The notes: generated from the letters alone by a model not told the origin. Positions 26,603 through 35,271 are shown, numbered from the stretch's first letter. The stretch: 64,000 bases of DNA from Brevibacterium pigmentatum (GCF_011617465.1 NZ_CP050153.1:620001-684000), one strand, 5' to 3'. Made by a program: numbers and translations.

Positions 26603-27580
26603 ATGCGTCTCAGGAAAGTGGCCACAGCAATGGTGGCAGTCGGTTCGATTCTTGCGGTTTCGGCCTGCGGCGGCGGTGAGGGCGGCGGCGGTGAAGGCGA
26701 TTCGTTCTCTATCGGCGTCTCGCAGCTCGTGCAGCACCCGGCGCTCGACGCCGCCACCGAAGGCTTCAAGAAGTCCTTCGAGGACGCCGGCGTCGACGTC
26801 GAATGGGATGTGCAGAACGCCCAGGGCGAACAGGCCAATGCGACCTCGATCGCCCAGCAGTTCGCCAGCGACGATTTCGATCTCGTGCTCGCCGTCGCCA
26901 CCCCGGCCGCTCAGGCGGCGGCTCAGGCGATCTCCGACAAGCCCGTGCTCTTCACCGCCGTCACCGACGCCGAGGAAGCCGGACTCGTCGATTCCAACGA
27001 CAAGCCCGGCGGAAACGTCACCGGCACCTCCGACCTCAACCCGGTCGAAGAGCAGCTGAAGCTGGTCAAGGACGTCAAGCCCGATGCGAAGACCGTCGGC
27101 ATCGTCTACAGCTCCGGTGAGGTCAACTCGCAGGTGCAGGTCGATCTCGCGAAGAAGGCCGCGAAGGACCTCGACGTGAAGATCAAGGAAGCCACGATCG
27201 CGAACTCGGGCGAACTCGCTCAGGCCGTGGACTCGCTCGGCAAGGTCGACGCCTACTACGTGCCCACCGACAACAACGTGGTCTCGGCAGTGTCGACCAT
27301 GGTCCAGGCGGCGGAGAAGAACAAGGCTCTGCTCGTCGGATCGGAAGCCGGCCAGGTCGAATCCGGTGCGGCGATCACCCGCGGCATCGACTACACGAAG
27401 CTCGGCGAACAGACCGGCGAGATGGCTCTGAAGGTCCTCCAGGATGGAAAGAAGCCCGCCGAGATGCCCGTCGAGACCAGCTCGAACCTCGAGCTCGTCG
27501 TCAACCCGAAGGCCGCCAAGGCCCAGGGCGTCGAGATTCCTAAGAAGCTCGTCGACGAAGCCGACAAGGTCATCGAGTGA
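26603..27580 (+). CDS. ABC transporter substrate-binding lipoprotein (PF04392, TrpX-like)
   Basis: Extracytoplasmic binding lipoprotein of 325 aa. The signal peptide MRLRKVATAMVAVGSILAVS ends in a lipobox VSAC with Cys22, followed by a Gly-rich spacer. The body matches the ABC_sub_bind family: SIGVSQLVQHPALDAATEGF, then DLVLAVATPAAQAAAQ, VTGTSDLNPVEEQLKLVKD and YVPTDNNVVSAVSTMVQAAE. Known relatives bind tryptophan or other aromatic amino acids (TrpX). The start is ATG 26603 with GGGAGAAG just upstream; a longer frame from 26525 would bury the signal peptide. It is the first gene of a three-gene importer, followed by a hairpin that may lower expression of the membrane genes. Confidence 0.9.
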   Translation: MRLRKVATAMVAVGSILAVSACGGGEGGGGEGDSFSIGVSQLVQHPALDAATEGFKKSFEDAGVDVEWDVQNAQGEQANATSIAQQFASDDFDLVLAVATPAAQAAAQAISDKPVLFTAVTDAEEAGLVDSNDKPGGNVTGTSDLNPVEEQLKLVKDVKPDAKTVGIVYSSGEVNSQVQVDLAKKAAKDLDVKIKEATIANSGELAQAVDSLGKVDAYYVPTDNNVVSAVSTMVQAAEKNKALLVGSEAGQVESGAAITRGIDYTKLGEQTGEMALKVLQDGKKPAEMPVETSSNLELVVNPKAAKAQGVEIPKKLVDEADKVIE

Positions 27581-27648
27581 TCGACACCTGCAACACCCCG
27601 TGACCCGGTGCGCGGAGTTCTGAACTCTCCGAACGTACCGACGTCACC

Positions 27649-27690
27649 GGCCCCGAGGCCGCCGGCGCTGCCGTCGACGACCTCGGGGCC
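27649..27690 (+). terminator. Hairpin between binding-protein and permease genes
   Basis: A perfect 10-bp GC-rich stem: GGCCCCGAGG at 27649-27658 and CCTCGGGGCC at 27681-27690. It lies in the 145-base gap inside the ABC operon. A partial terminator or RNA-stabilising stem here would explain a higher level of binding protein than permease. The role is inferred. Confidence 0.5.
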
Positions 27691-27725
27691 ACCACGAACC
27701 ACACACCAGAAATGAACGGAAACCC

Positions 27726-28709
27726 ATGTTCGGAGCATTGGAGCTCGGGCTCATCTACGGCGCGATGGCGCTCGGGGTCTATCTGACCTTCAAGGTCCTC
27801 AACTTCCCCGACCTCACCGTCGACGGAAGCTTCACCACGGGCGGCGCCACCGCAGCCTCCCTCATCATCGCCGGGGTCAACCCCTTCCTGGCCACGGCCG
27901 CTGCCATCGGCGCCGGACTCATCGCCGGCTACATCACCGGCCTGCTCCACACGAAGGGCGGCATCGACGGACTGCTCGCCGGCATCCTCACGATGATCGG
28001 CCTGTGGTCGATCAACCTGAGGATCATGGGGAAGGCGAACCTGCCGCTCCTGCGAGAAGACACCGTGTTCACCCCGCTGCGCGAGAACATGCTCATGGGC
28101 GGCTGGGCATCGATCGCGATCCTGCTCGTGTTCGCCCTCATCCTCAAGTTCGCCATCGACTGGTTCCTCACCACCGATCTCGGACTGGCCATCCAGGCCA
28201 CCGGCAACAACAAAGAGATGATCCGCAGCCTCGGCGTCAATACCGACAATTCGACGATGCTCACCCTGGCCCTGTCGAACGGATTCGTCGCCCTCTGCGG
28301 CGCACTCATCGCCCAGTACCAGGGATTCTCCGATATCAGCATGGGCATCGGCCTCATCCTCGTCGGACTCGCCTCGGTCATCCTCGGCCAGGCAGTGTTC
28401 GGCAGCCGCAACATCTTCATGGCCAGCCTCGGAGCACTCCTCGGGTCGGTCGTCTACCGACTCATCATCTTCCTCGCCCTGCGTGCGGGCCTGGACACGA
28501 ACGATATGAAGCTGACAACCGCGCTGCTCGTCGTCATCGCACTGCTGCTGCCCAGATGGGGATTCCTCAAGCGGATTCCCTCGCTTCGCGGGCGCGGAAA
28601 CCGCGCGGCCGCCTCGGTGCCGGAGGGGACGACCGATATGAAGGACCCGGCCGAAGTCGCCGACATCCCCGCCGGTGCGACCGGCGCTCGATCCGGGAAG
28701 GAGATCTGA
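27726..28709 (+). CDS. ABC transporter permease (BPD_transp_2 family)
   Basis: Membrane subunit of 327 aa with 8-9 hydrophobic helices, in the PF02653 family shared with branched-chain amino acid and TrpY-type permeases. The N-terminal half includes YLTFKVLNFPDLTVDGSF, highly typical of permeases paired with PF04392 receptors. GLAIQATGNNKEMIRSLGVN is the cytoplasmic loop contacting the ATPase. The C-terminal 50 residues are polar and contain a motif-bearing Ala-rich segment. The SD is weak (GGAAACCC). The ATPase start lies 5 bases after the stop. It forms the channel of the importer at 26603-29506. Confidence 0.9.
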   Translation: MFGALELGLIYGAMALGVYLTFKVLNFPDLTVDGSFTTGGATAASLIIAGVNPFLATAAAIGAGLIAGYITGLLHTKGGIDGLLAGILTMIGLWSINLRIMGKANLPLLREDTVFTPLRENMLMGGWASIAILLVFALILKFAIDWFLTTDLGLAIQATGNNKEMIRSLGVNTDNSTMLTLALSNGFVALCGALIAQYQGFSDISMGIGLILVGLASVILGQAVFGSRNIFMASLGALLGSVVYRLIIFLALRAGLDTNDMKLTTALLVVIALLLPRWGFLKRIPSLRGRGNRAAASVPEGTTDMKDPAEVADIPAGATGARSGKEI

Positions 28710-28714
28710 GACCC

Positions 28715-29506
28715 ATGCTCAAGATCGACAACATCTCCAAAACCTTCTTCCCCGGCACCGTCAATGAACGCAAGGCGCTGCAGGGGCTCTCGCTCGAGCT
28801 CGACGAATCCGACTTCGTCACCGTCATCGGCTCCAACGGCGCCGGAAAGTCGACGCTGCTCAACACCATCTCCGGCCGCCTGCCCATCGACTCCGGTTCG
28901 ATCACCATCGACGGCGCAGAGGTGTCGCGGATGCCCGAATACAAGCGGGCGAGATACTTGGGCCGAGTCTTCCAGGACCCGATGGCCGGCACCGCTCCGG
29001 ACCTCACGATCGAGCAGAACCTCTCGCTCGCTCTCAAGCGCGGAAAGCCGCGCGGACTCGGGCGGGGGACCACCTCGGAGCGACGCGAACACTTCAAGGA
29101 GGAGCTGGCCACTCTCGAGCTGGGGCTGGAGAACCGGCTGAAGACGAAGGTCGGGCTGCTCTCCGGTGGTCAGCGACAGGCACTGAGCCTGCTCATGGCC
29201 GGATTCACTCAGCCGCGGATCCTGCTGCTCGATGAGCACACCGCCGCACTCGACCCGCAGCGTGCGGCCCTGGTGTCGGCGCTGACGAAGAAGATCGTCG
29301 AAGCCGACGGGCTGACCACGCTCATGGTCACGCACAACATGGAGCAGGCGATCGCACTGGGCAACCGGCTGATCATGATGCACGAGGGACGGATCATCTA
29401 CCAGGCTTCGGCCGAAGAGAAGAAGGACCTGACCGTCGAAACCCTGCTCGGTGAATTCTCAAAACTCAAGGGAGCGACTCTGGGCGACCGAGCACTGCTC
29501 AACTGA
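28715..29506 (+). CDS. ABC transporter ATP-binding protein (TrpZ-like)
   Basis: ATPase subunit of 263 aa, energising the importer encoded just upstream. Walker A is GSNGAGKST, the signature is LSGGQRQALSLLMAG, Walker B is ILLLDEHTAALDP and the switch is VTHNMEQAI. DEHTAALDP in place of DEPTSALDP, together with YLGRVFQDPMAGTAPDLTIE, is characteristic of ATPases linked to PF04392 receptors. GGAAGGAG lies about 12 bases before ATG 28715. The operon ends at a perfect terminator 45 bases downstream. Confidence 0.9.
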   Translation: MLKIDNISKTFFPGTVNERKALQGLSLELDESDFVTVIGSNGAGKSTLLNTISGRLPIDSGSITIDGAEVSRMPEYKRARYLGRVFQDPMAGTAPDLTIEQNLSLALKRGKPRGLGRGTTSERREHFKEELATLELGLENRLKTKVGLLSGGQRQALSLLMAGFTQPRILLLDEHTAALDPQRAALVSALTKKIVEADGLTTLMVTHNMEQAIALGNRLIMMHEGRIIYQASAEEKKDLTVETLLGEFSKLKGATLGDRALLN

Positions 29507-29550
29507 GCGGAGGCACGGGGCGGCTGATGCGCGGTCGCGGCACGGACTGG

Positions 29551-29593
29551 AGAGAGGGCGGTCCGCACCAGCAAGGTGCGGACCGCCCTCTCT
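29551..29593 (+). terminator. Intrinsic terminator of the PF04392-type ABC operon
   Basis: A perfect 19-bp stem: AGAGAGGGCGGTCCGCACC at 29551-29569, 5-base loop, complement at 29575-29593, followed by TTT. Confidence 0.88.
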
Positions 29594-29606
29594 TTCGCAC
29601 TGGCGA

Positions 29607-29630
29607 ACTTTACCAACCGGTTGGTAAAGT
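29607..29630 (+). promoter_or_regulatory. Palindromic operator of the TetR-SMR operon
   Basis: A perfect 24-bp palindrome with half ACTTTACCAACC at 29607-29618 and its complement at 29619-29630. Its right end, TAAAGT (29625-29630), is also a -10 box 6 bases before ATG 29637. The TetR protein encoded directly downstream is the obvious ligand, giving autoregulation. TACCAACCGGTTGGTA is a well-known type of TetR-family site. Confidence 0.88.
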
Positions 29631-29636
29631 AGACGC

Positions 29637-30299
29637 ATGGCGCATGACGGACGGATGCGAATTCTCGAAGCGGCGAAGGCTCTGGCCGAATCGCATGTTT
29701 CGGTGCAAGGGGTGACGGTCTCACTCGAGTCGGTCGCGCAGAAAGCGGGGCTGACGAAGCCGGGACTGATGTATCACTTCCCGTCCAAGGAGGCGCTCAT
29801 GCTCGGCCTCGTCGACCACGCCGCCGAAGAATGGGCGCAGCGACTGCGCACACACACGGGGCACGCGAGCGAGGAACTGACAAGCTTCGAACGGCACCGC
29901 GCCTACGTCACCGTGGCCACCACCGCCGAGGTCTCCCGCGCGGACTACTGGATCTTCTCCGATGCTCTCTACCACCCGAAGCTGTCGCGGGCCTGGAGCG
30001 AGCACCTCGGCCCGTGGTTCGACACCACCGGACTCGACGAACGCGCGGTGTCTCTGCTGACCGCGGCCCGGTTCTGCGCCGACGGTGCGTGGATGTCCGA
30101 AGCCACCGGAGTGTTCCCCTCCAATGACCTCGCGGCCGTGCACCGACACGCCCTCGCGCTCATCGATACCGCTGAGACAACCGTCGATGCCGCCGAGGCA
30201 GTCAGCGCTCCCGCCGAGGCGACCAGCGATGTCGCCGAAGCAACCAATGCTGCCGGTGAGGCAGAGCCCGACGAGAACGAATCGGAGGTGACCGAATGA
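29637..30299 (+). CDS. TetR-family regulator with low-complexity acidic tail
   Basis: Regulator of 220 aa, first gene of an operon with two SMR pumps. The HTH spans about residues 5-55 (MRILEAAKALAE, then VSLESVAQKAGLTKPGLMYH, FPSKEALMLGL). The ligand domain runs to about 175. The last 45 residues are an Ala/Glu/Thr-rich repeat built on AEAT/AEAV units, unusual for TetR and probably disordered. The -10 box TAAAGT 6 bases before ATG 29637 suggests a leaderless mRNA and supports this start; an in-frame ATG at 29655 is the alternative. The overlap with the next gene is ATGA. It probably represses itself and the pump pair through the palindrome at 29607. Confidence 0.9.
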   Translation: MAHDGRMRILEAAKALAESHVSVQGVTVSLESVAQKAGLTKPGLMYHFPSKEALMLGLVDHAAEEWAQRLRTHTGHASEELTSFERHRAYVTVATTAEVSRADYWIFSDALYHPKLSRAWSEHLGPWFDTTGLDERAVSLLTAARFCADGAWMSEATGVFPSNDLAAVHRHALALIDTAETTVDAAEAVSAPAEATSDVAEATNAAGEAEPDENESEVTE

Positions 30300-30655
30300 A
30301 CTCGAAACGTCTGCTGCTCCTCGTCGCAGCCATCCTCGCCGAGGTGGCCGCCACCCTGATGCTGCGCGCATCGGTGTCCGATCCCGTGTGGATTCCCGGT
30401 GTCGTCGTCCTCTACGCCACAGCCTTCTTCATCCTCGGCCTCACCCAGCGTCTGGGCATGCCGCTCGGTGCCGTCTACGCCACCTGGTCTGCCAGCGGGG
30501 TCGCGCTCGTCGCAGTGCTCGGCGTCGTGTTCTTCGGTGAGCTCCTGAGCATCGGCGCCATCATCGGGATCGCCCTCATCATCATCGGCGTCATCCTCGT
30601 CGAGTCCGGCACTCCCGAAGAGTCCGAGACCGTCGGTGCGGAGGTGACCGAATGA
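30296..30655 (+). CDS. Small multidrug resistance (SMR) transporter, subunit 1
   Basis: Four-TM proton antiporter of 119 aa. TM1 carries the essential membrane Glu in AAILAEVAATLMLRAS. Other SMR marks are GMPLGAVYATWSASGVALVA and the TM4 segment IIGIALIIIGVILVESGTP. The C-terminus ends EVTE, the same four residues as the TetR protein before it. GGAGGTGACCGA directly before ATG 30296 is repeated exactly before the second SMR gene. The two adjacent SMR genes should form a heterodimeric pump of the EbrAB/YkkCD kind, exporting cationic drugs or guanidinium-like compounds. Confidence 0.9.
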   Translation: MNSKRLLLLVAAILAEVAATLMLRASVSDPVWIPGVVVLYATAFFILGLTQRLGMPLGAVYATWSASGVALVAVLGVVFFGELLSIGAIIGIALIIIGVILVESGTPEESETVGAEVTE

Positions 30656-30966
30656 GCTGGCTGTGGTTGGCCCTGTCGATCCTCAGCGAAGTCGCCGGCA
30701 CCCTGTGCCTGCGTGCAAGCGCCGGACTGCAGCGCAAGATCTGGTTCATCCCTGTGGCGATCAGCTACACCGCGGCCTTCTTCTTCCTCGGCCGCACCCT
30801 GGCTGAGGGGATGCCGCTCGGCGTCGCCTATGGTCTGTGGGCGGCCTGCGGAGTCGCTCTGGTCTGCCTGCTCTCCCGCGTGATCTGGAAGGATCCGCTG
30901 ACGCGGAAGGCGCTGCTGGGCATCGGCTTCATCACCGTCGGAGTCATCCTCGTCGAGATCGGCTGA
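30652..30966 (+). CDS. Small multidrug resistance (SMR) transporter, subunit 2
   Basis: Four-TM SMR protein of 104 aa, overlapping the first SMR gene by 4 bases. TM1 has the conserved Glu in LSILSEVAGTLCLRASAG. The signature GMPLGVAYGLWAACGVALVC and the TM4 region GIGFITVGVILVEIG follow. It differs enough from subunit 1 to act as the partner of opposite orientation in a heterodimer; this is inference from the paired-SMR rule. No terminator hairpin as strong as others in the window is seen downstream, although ACCGGGTTGC/ACCCGGTTGC repeats lie at about 30976-31002. Confidence 0.9.
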   Translation: MSWLWLALSILSEVAGTLCLRASAGLQRKIWFIPVAISYTAAFFFLGRTLAEGMPLGVAYGLWAACGVALVCLLSRVIWKDPLTRKALLGIGFITVGVILVEIG

Positions 30967-31432
30967 CGCGGCCGTACCGGGTTGCACATGCCATACCCGG
31001 TTGCCCCGACCACGTCTGGCTGACTCGGCCATAAGCGGCCGACCAGGCCAGCGGTTCTCCTGCTCGTTGCTGAGAATTTATTGTGAAGCGTCAAGGAAGC
31101 TGTTATCGTCCGAAGACATGACCCCTCTCGGATTCGACGACCACCACCGCTGTGGATGGTCGACCCCGAATCGAGAGCGCCCGAGCTGCGGCTTCGCCAA
31201 TGATTCCTGGGAACCCGTGGCCATCGGCTGGTGGGGCGGCGAGCCCTAGTCACTGATCGCCGATCCGCAGACCTCCTGCCTGATCGACGACCTCCGGCCG
31301 GTCGCATCACCTGATTTCCGACGAGTACCCGATGTGCGTTCACGCCATCGGGCCATGATGCGTTTGCCTCCGTGCACGGCACCGATCGATTTCGGCAGTT
31401 TCCGCAACAATCGAAAGAGTGTGAACCGACAC
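30967..31432. other. 466-base region between SMR operon and BCCT gene
   Basis: This is a long gap by the standards of the window. It contains the near-repeat ACCGGGTTGC/ACCCGGTTGC after the SMR stop, and a possible promoter TTGTGA (31081-31086) with TTATCG 16 bases further on. A 43-codon open frame lies at 31118-31249. The rest, 31250-31432, shows nothing recognisable and is the likely promoter and leader of the BCCT operon. Confidence 0.5.
31118..31249 (+). CDS. Possible 43-aa small ORF upstream of the BCCT gene
   Basis: ATG 31118 lies 8 bases after a TATCGT box, close to the leaderless layout seen elsewhere. The frame ends at TAG 31247-31249. The peptide begins MTPLGFDDHHRCGWSTPN and has four Trp and two Cys. 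RCGW near the start weakly recalls the N-terminus of DNA-3-methyladenine glycosylase I, but the frame is far too short for that enzyme. It could be a leader peptide, a gene remnant or chance. No function is assigned. Confidence 0.25.
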   Translation: MTPLGFDDHHRCGWSTPNRERPSCGFANDSWEPVAIGWWGGEP

Positions 31433-33643
31433 ATGACAGATGACTCCACCCGAACCGACGAACAGGATCCGGGGCCGGATCAGCAGTCCGATTCCACCAC
31501 CGAGGCGGCTCGCCGTGCACCACGCGAACGGATCATGGCCGATGCCCGCCGAGTGAGGGACGACGCCAAACGCGTCGGCCGCGAGACCGGGCGCAACCTC
31601 GGCCAGTTCGACTACCGTCGACCGCGCGGTCCCGTGAAGGCCGATCTCGAAGATACGCACGGCCACTACCCGCACGACACCCACCCGATCCTCGTGCCCG
31701 GAATCGCCATCGACGAACAGCGGCGCAAGTACTCGCTGGACACGATCATCTTCGCGATCGCCGGCGGCCTCACCGTCGCCTTCGTCATCTGGGGCATCAC
31801 CAGCCCCTCCAGCGTCGCTACGGTCGCTCAGACTGCCTACGATTGGGCCACGCTCAACGTCGGTTGGCTGTTCAACCTCGTCGCGATCATCATCCTCGTC
31901 TCCCTGCTCATCCTCGCGTTCTCCTCGTACGGCAAGATCCCCTTGGGCAAGGACGGGGAGAAAGCGGAGTTCAGTACCTTCTCCTGGGTCGCCATGCTCT
32001 TCGCCGCGGGCATCGGCATCGGCGTCCTCTTCTTCGGCCCCTCCGAGCCCCTGACCTACTTCATCTCACCGCCTCCGCTGACGAATGATCCGGAGTCCAC
32101 CGAGGCGCTCCACGGTGCGATGGCCCAGACCTACTTCCACTGGGGCTTCCATGCCTGGGCGATGTACGCGCTCGTCGGCGGGGCCATCGCCTACGCCGCC
32201 TACCGTCGCGGCCGTTCGCTGCTGCTGTCCTCGATCTTCCGGACTCTGTTCGGCAAACGCCAGACCGAGGGCTTCGCCGGCAAGCTCGTCGACATCTTCG
32301 CGATCGTCGCCACTCTCTTCGGCACGGCCGCGGCCCTGGGCATCGCGGCAATGCAGATCGGCACGGGCGTCAGCATCGTCGCAGATGCGGGACCGATGAC
32401 GAACAATGCGCTGGTCATCATCATCCTCGTCCTCACCCTCGGCTTCATCATCTCCGCGGTCTCCGGCGTCTCGAAGGGAATCCGCTACCTGTCGTCGATC
32501 AACATCGTGCTGACCGTCGGCATCGTCGCGCTCGTGCTGTTCCTCGGGCCCACGCTCTACCTGCTCAACCTGCTGCCCTCGGCGCTCATGGAATACCTCG
32601 GCTCGATGTTCGACATGATGGGCCGGTCCCTGTCCTGGGGCGCCGAGACTCAGGAATTCCAGTCCGTGTGGACCGTCTACTACTGGGCCTGGTGGATCTC
32701 CTGGTCGCCGTTCGTCGGCACCTTCATCGCCCGCATTTCCCGCGGTCGCTCGATCCGCCAGTTCATCCTCGGCACCATCTTCATCCCCTCGACGCTGCTC
32801 TTCGTCGCCTACGGAATCATGGGCGGAACCTCTATCTGGATGTACCGGTCCGGAGCTTCGGGCTTCACCGACAGCATGGAAGCCCCCGAGGTGTTCTTCA
32901 CCCTCATCGACAACCTTCCGTATGTCGAATGGCTGCCCTTCGTCGTCATCATCGTCCTGGCGATCTTCTTCATCACCTCCGCGGATTCCGCCTCGGTGGT
33001 CATGGGCATGCTCACCAGCCGTGGTGATCAGGAACCGAAGAAGTGGGTCGTCGTGTTCTGGGGCCTGGTGATGTCGGGCATCGCCGTGGTGATGCTCCTC
33101 CTCGGCGACGCCAGCGCGCTCGAAGGACTCCAACAGCTCGTCATCGTCACCGCGGTGCCGTTCGCCTTCGTCATGCTCTTCATCATCGTCGCCTGGTTCA
33201 AGGAGCTGCGCACGGATCCGCGCGCCCTGCGTCGCCAGTACGCGCTCAACGCGGTGGACAACGCCGTGGTCGCCGGTGCCGATGCCTATGGTGACGACTT
33301 CGCCCTCCAGGTCGTGCCCACCGACCCCGGTGACGGTGCGAACGGCGGAATCGATTCCGAGCACGAGGACTACACCGACTGGTACCAGCGCACCGACGAG
33401 AACGGCGAACCCGTCGGCTTCGACTACGAAACCGGCGAATGGGCCGACGGTTGGACACCGGACGACGATTCCGCGAACTCAGAGGAATCCTCGTCGACTG
33501 AGGAATCCACCGACACCGAGGCGACCGCCGCCTCGACGACCGACGCGGACTCCGGGACCGCCTCGGCGACCGAGTCAGACCCGGACCCAGCGAACGATTC
33601 CGAAGCCGCAGTCGGCTCCGACCGGAGAGAGGGCCACTCATGA
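31433..33643 (+). CDS. BCCT-family (betaine/carnitine/choline) transporter
   Basis: Sodium- or proton-coupled uptake carrier for quaternary ammonium compounds, 736 aa. A charged cytoplasmic N-terminal tail of about 110 residues precedes 12 TM helices. The family hallmark in TM8 is visible as YYWAWWISWSPFVGTFIARI, followed by SRGRSIRQFILG. FAAGIGIGVLFFGPSEPL lies near TM3. The last 100 residues are acidic, Ser/Thr/Ala-rich and probably osmosensory or disordered; they contain a CGCCTCGGCGA motif near 33560. ATG 31433 is chosen because it opens the hydrophilic tail; GTG 31421 is possible. The stop overlaps the sulfatase start (ATGA), so choline uptake and choline-sulfate hydrolysis are likely coupled. 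Confidence 0.9.
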   Translation: MTDDSTRTDEQDPGPDQQSDSTTEAARRAPRERIMADARRVRDDAKRVGRETGRNLGQFDYRRPRGPVKADLEDTHGHYPHDTHPILVPGIAIDEQRRKYSLDTIIFAIAGGLTVAFVIWGITSPSSVATVAQTAYDWATLNVGWLFNLVAIIILVSLLILAFSSYGKIPLGKDGEKAEFSTFSWVAMLFAAGIGIGVLFFGPSEPLTYFISPPPLTNDPESTEALHGAMAQTYFHWGFHAWAMYALVGGAIAYAAYRRGRSLLLSSIFRTLFGKRQTEGFAGKLVDIFAIVATLFGTAAALGIAAMQIGTGVSIVADAGPMTNNALVIIILVLTLGFIISAVSGVSKGIRYLSSINIVLTVGIVALVLFLGPTLYLLNLLPSALMEYLGSMFDMMGRSLSWGAETQEFQSVWTVYYWAWWISWSPFVGTFIARISRGRSIRQFILGTIFIPSTLLFVAYGIMGGTSIWMYRSGASGFTDSMEAPEVFFTLIDNLPYVEWLPFVVIIVLAIFFITSADSASVVMGMLTSRGDQEPKKWVVVFWGLVMSGIAVVMLLLGDASALEGLQQLVIVTAVPFAFVMLFIIVAWFKELRTDPRALRRQYALNAVDNAVVAGADAYGDDFALQVVPTDPGDGANGGIDSEHEDYTDWYQRTDENGEPVGFDYETGEWADGWTPDDDSANSEESSSTEESTDTEATAASTTDADSGTASATESDPDPANDSEAAVGSDRREGHS

Positions 33644-35229
33644 CCACCCCGAACATCGTCGTCATCCAAGCCGATCAGATGGCTGCCCAGGCCCTGGGCG
33701 CCTATGGTGATGCGGCCGCGCTGACACCGAACATGGATGCCCTCGCCGCCGACGGAGCCGTCTTCGACCGCGCGTACTGCAATACCCCGCTGTGCTCGCC
33801 GTCGCGGGCATCGATGATGACCGGACGGATGCCCTCGGAGATCGACTGCCTGGACAACGGCGATGACTTCGCGGCCTCCGTGCCGACCTTCGCCCACCGA
33901 CTGCGCAAGCTCGGCTACCACACCGCGCTGATCGGGCGGATGCACTTCATCGGCCCTGATCAGCACCACGGTTTCGAGGAGCGCCTGACCACCGACGTGT
34001 ACCCGGCCGACCTCGACATGGTGCCCGACTGGAACCGTCCCCTGGAGCAGAAGCTGCAGTGGTACCACGAGGCCGACCCCGTGTTCACCGCCGGTGCGGC
34101 GGCCGCGAACGTCCAGCAGGACTTCGACGACGAGGTGATCTTCAAGACCCTGCGTCACCTCAACGACCGCAAGCGCGCGAACCAGGCCGCCGGGGGCGAT
34201 CAGCCGTTCCTCATGGTCACCTCGTTCATCCACCCCCACGACCCGTACGAGCCGCCGAAGGTCAACTGGGACCGATTCGCCGAGGTGGCCATCCCGGACC
34301 CAGCCCATCCCGAGGTTCCCGATCAGGCCGTGGATCCGCACAGCCATCGCCTGCGCACGATGTGCGGCTTCGACGAACGCGAGCCGGGCATCGAGGACGT
34401 GCGTCGGGCTCGCCGCGCCTACTATGCGGCGGTCAACTACATCGATGATCACGTTGGGGCGATCCGGCGCAAGCTCGAAGAACTCGACCTGGCGGACAAC
34501 ACTGTCATCATCGTCACGAGCGACCACGGCGACATGCTGGGGGAGAAGGGGCTGTGGTTCAAGATGTCGCCCTACGAGCAGTCCTCCCGCGTCCCGCTCA
34601 TCATCAACGGACCCGCCGAGGTGATCGCTCCGGGTCGGTACGCGAACCCGGTCAGCCTCGTCGACCTGGCGCCGACCCTGCTCGACATCGCCCAGGGCAC
34701 GGCCGAGAACTCCGGCTCTTCGAAGGACTCGGCAGACGCGGAGGCAGGGGCCGCCTCGGCGATCGATGAAGGACTGACCGGAACCTCGATGCTCGAGTCC
34801 GCGCGTCGGGAAGCTGCCGGCGAAATCGGGCCTGCGGACCGCGACGTCGTCATCGAATACTTCGCCGAGGGCACCTACCGTCCGCAGGTCACGCTGGTCC
34901 GCGGCGACCTCAAGCTCACGATCTGCCCGGGCGATCCGGTGCTGCTCTTCGACCTGGCCGTGGACCCCGATGAGCTGGTCAACCGTGCCGAGGATCCGGC
35001 CTATGCCCAGCCGCTGCAGGAGATGCGCGAGCAGCTCGAGTCCCGTTACGATCTCGAGCACCTCGAGGAGCATGTGCTCAGTTCGCAGCGCAGCCGCCAG
35101 CTCGTCGCCGATGCGCTCAAGGTCGGCCGTGCCCGCCACTGGGACTTCGACCCGGAGCCGGAGCACGGCTACGTGCGCGGAGACTTCTGGTCCGCGTTCC
35201 GTTTCGGCAAGATCCCTGCCGCCGACTGA
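33640..35229 (+). CDS. betC: Sulfatase, probable choline-sulfatase
   Basis: Arylsulfatase-fold hydrolase of 529 aa, probably cytoplasmic because no signal peptide is present. The sulfatase signature CSPSRASMMTG places the formylglycine precursor at Cys52. The metal-binding Asp12 lies in VIQADQ, and Asp/His of TSDHGDMLGEKGLW complete the site. Choline-sulfatase features include MPSEIDCLDNGDDFAASVPT and RMHFIGPDQHHGFEERLTTD. The C-terminus ends DFWSAFRFGKIPAAD. It overlaps the BCCT transporter gene by 4 bases, which supports choline-O-sulfate or a similar osmolyte as substrate. A strong terminator follows. No bet dehydrogenase genes are nearby, so conversion to glycine betaine must be encoded elsewhere. 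Confidence 0.85.
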   Translation: MTTPNIVVIQADQMAAQALGAYGDAAALTPNMDALAADGAVFDRAYCNTPLCSPSRASMMTGRMPSEIDCLDNGDDFAASVPTFAHRLRKLGYHTALIGRMHFIGPDQHHGFEERLTTDVYPADLDMVPDWNRPLEQKLQWYHEADPVFTAGAAAANVQQDFDDEVIFKTLRHLNDRKRANQAAGGDQPFLMVTSFIHPHDPYEPPKVNWDRFAEVAIPDPAHPEVPDQAVDPHSHRLRTMCGFDEREPGIEDVRRARRAYYAAVNYIDDHVGAIRRKLEELDLADNTVIIVTSDHGDMLGEKGLWFKMSPYEQSSRVPLIINGPAEVIAPGRYANPVSLVDLAPTLLDIAQGTAENSGSSKDSADAEAGAASAIDEGLTGTSMLESARREAAGEIGPADRDVVIEYFAEGTYRPQVTLVRGDLKLTICPGDPVLLFDLAVDPDELVNRAEDPAYAQPLQEMREQLESRYDLEHLEEHVLSSQRSRQLVADALKVGRARHWDFDPEPEHGYVRGDFWSAFRFGKIPAAD

Positions 35230-35271
35230 CTCGTCGGCTTCTGCAGCGGCTCGCGCTGCACTCGCTGGTTC

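Noticed and set aside
31001..31249. 82-aa frame reading into the small ORF
   Set aside because: No SD or promoter near its start; only the inner ATG 31118 has any support.
33424..35166. 580-codon minus-strand frame opposite the sulfatase
   Set aside because: Shadow frame; the sulfatase signature and ATGA overlap with BCCT support the plus strand.
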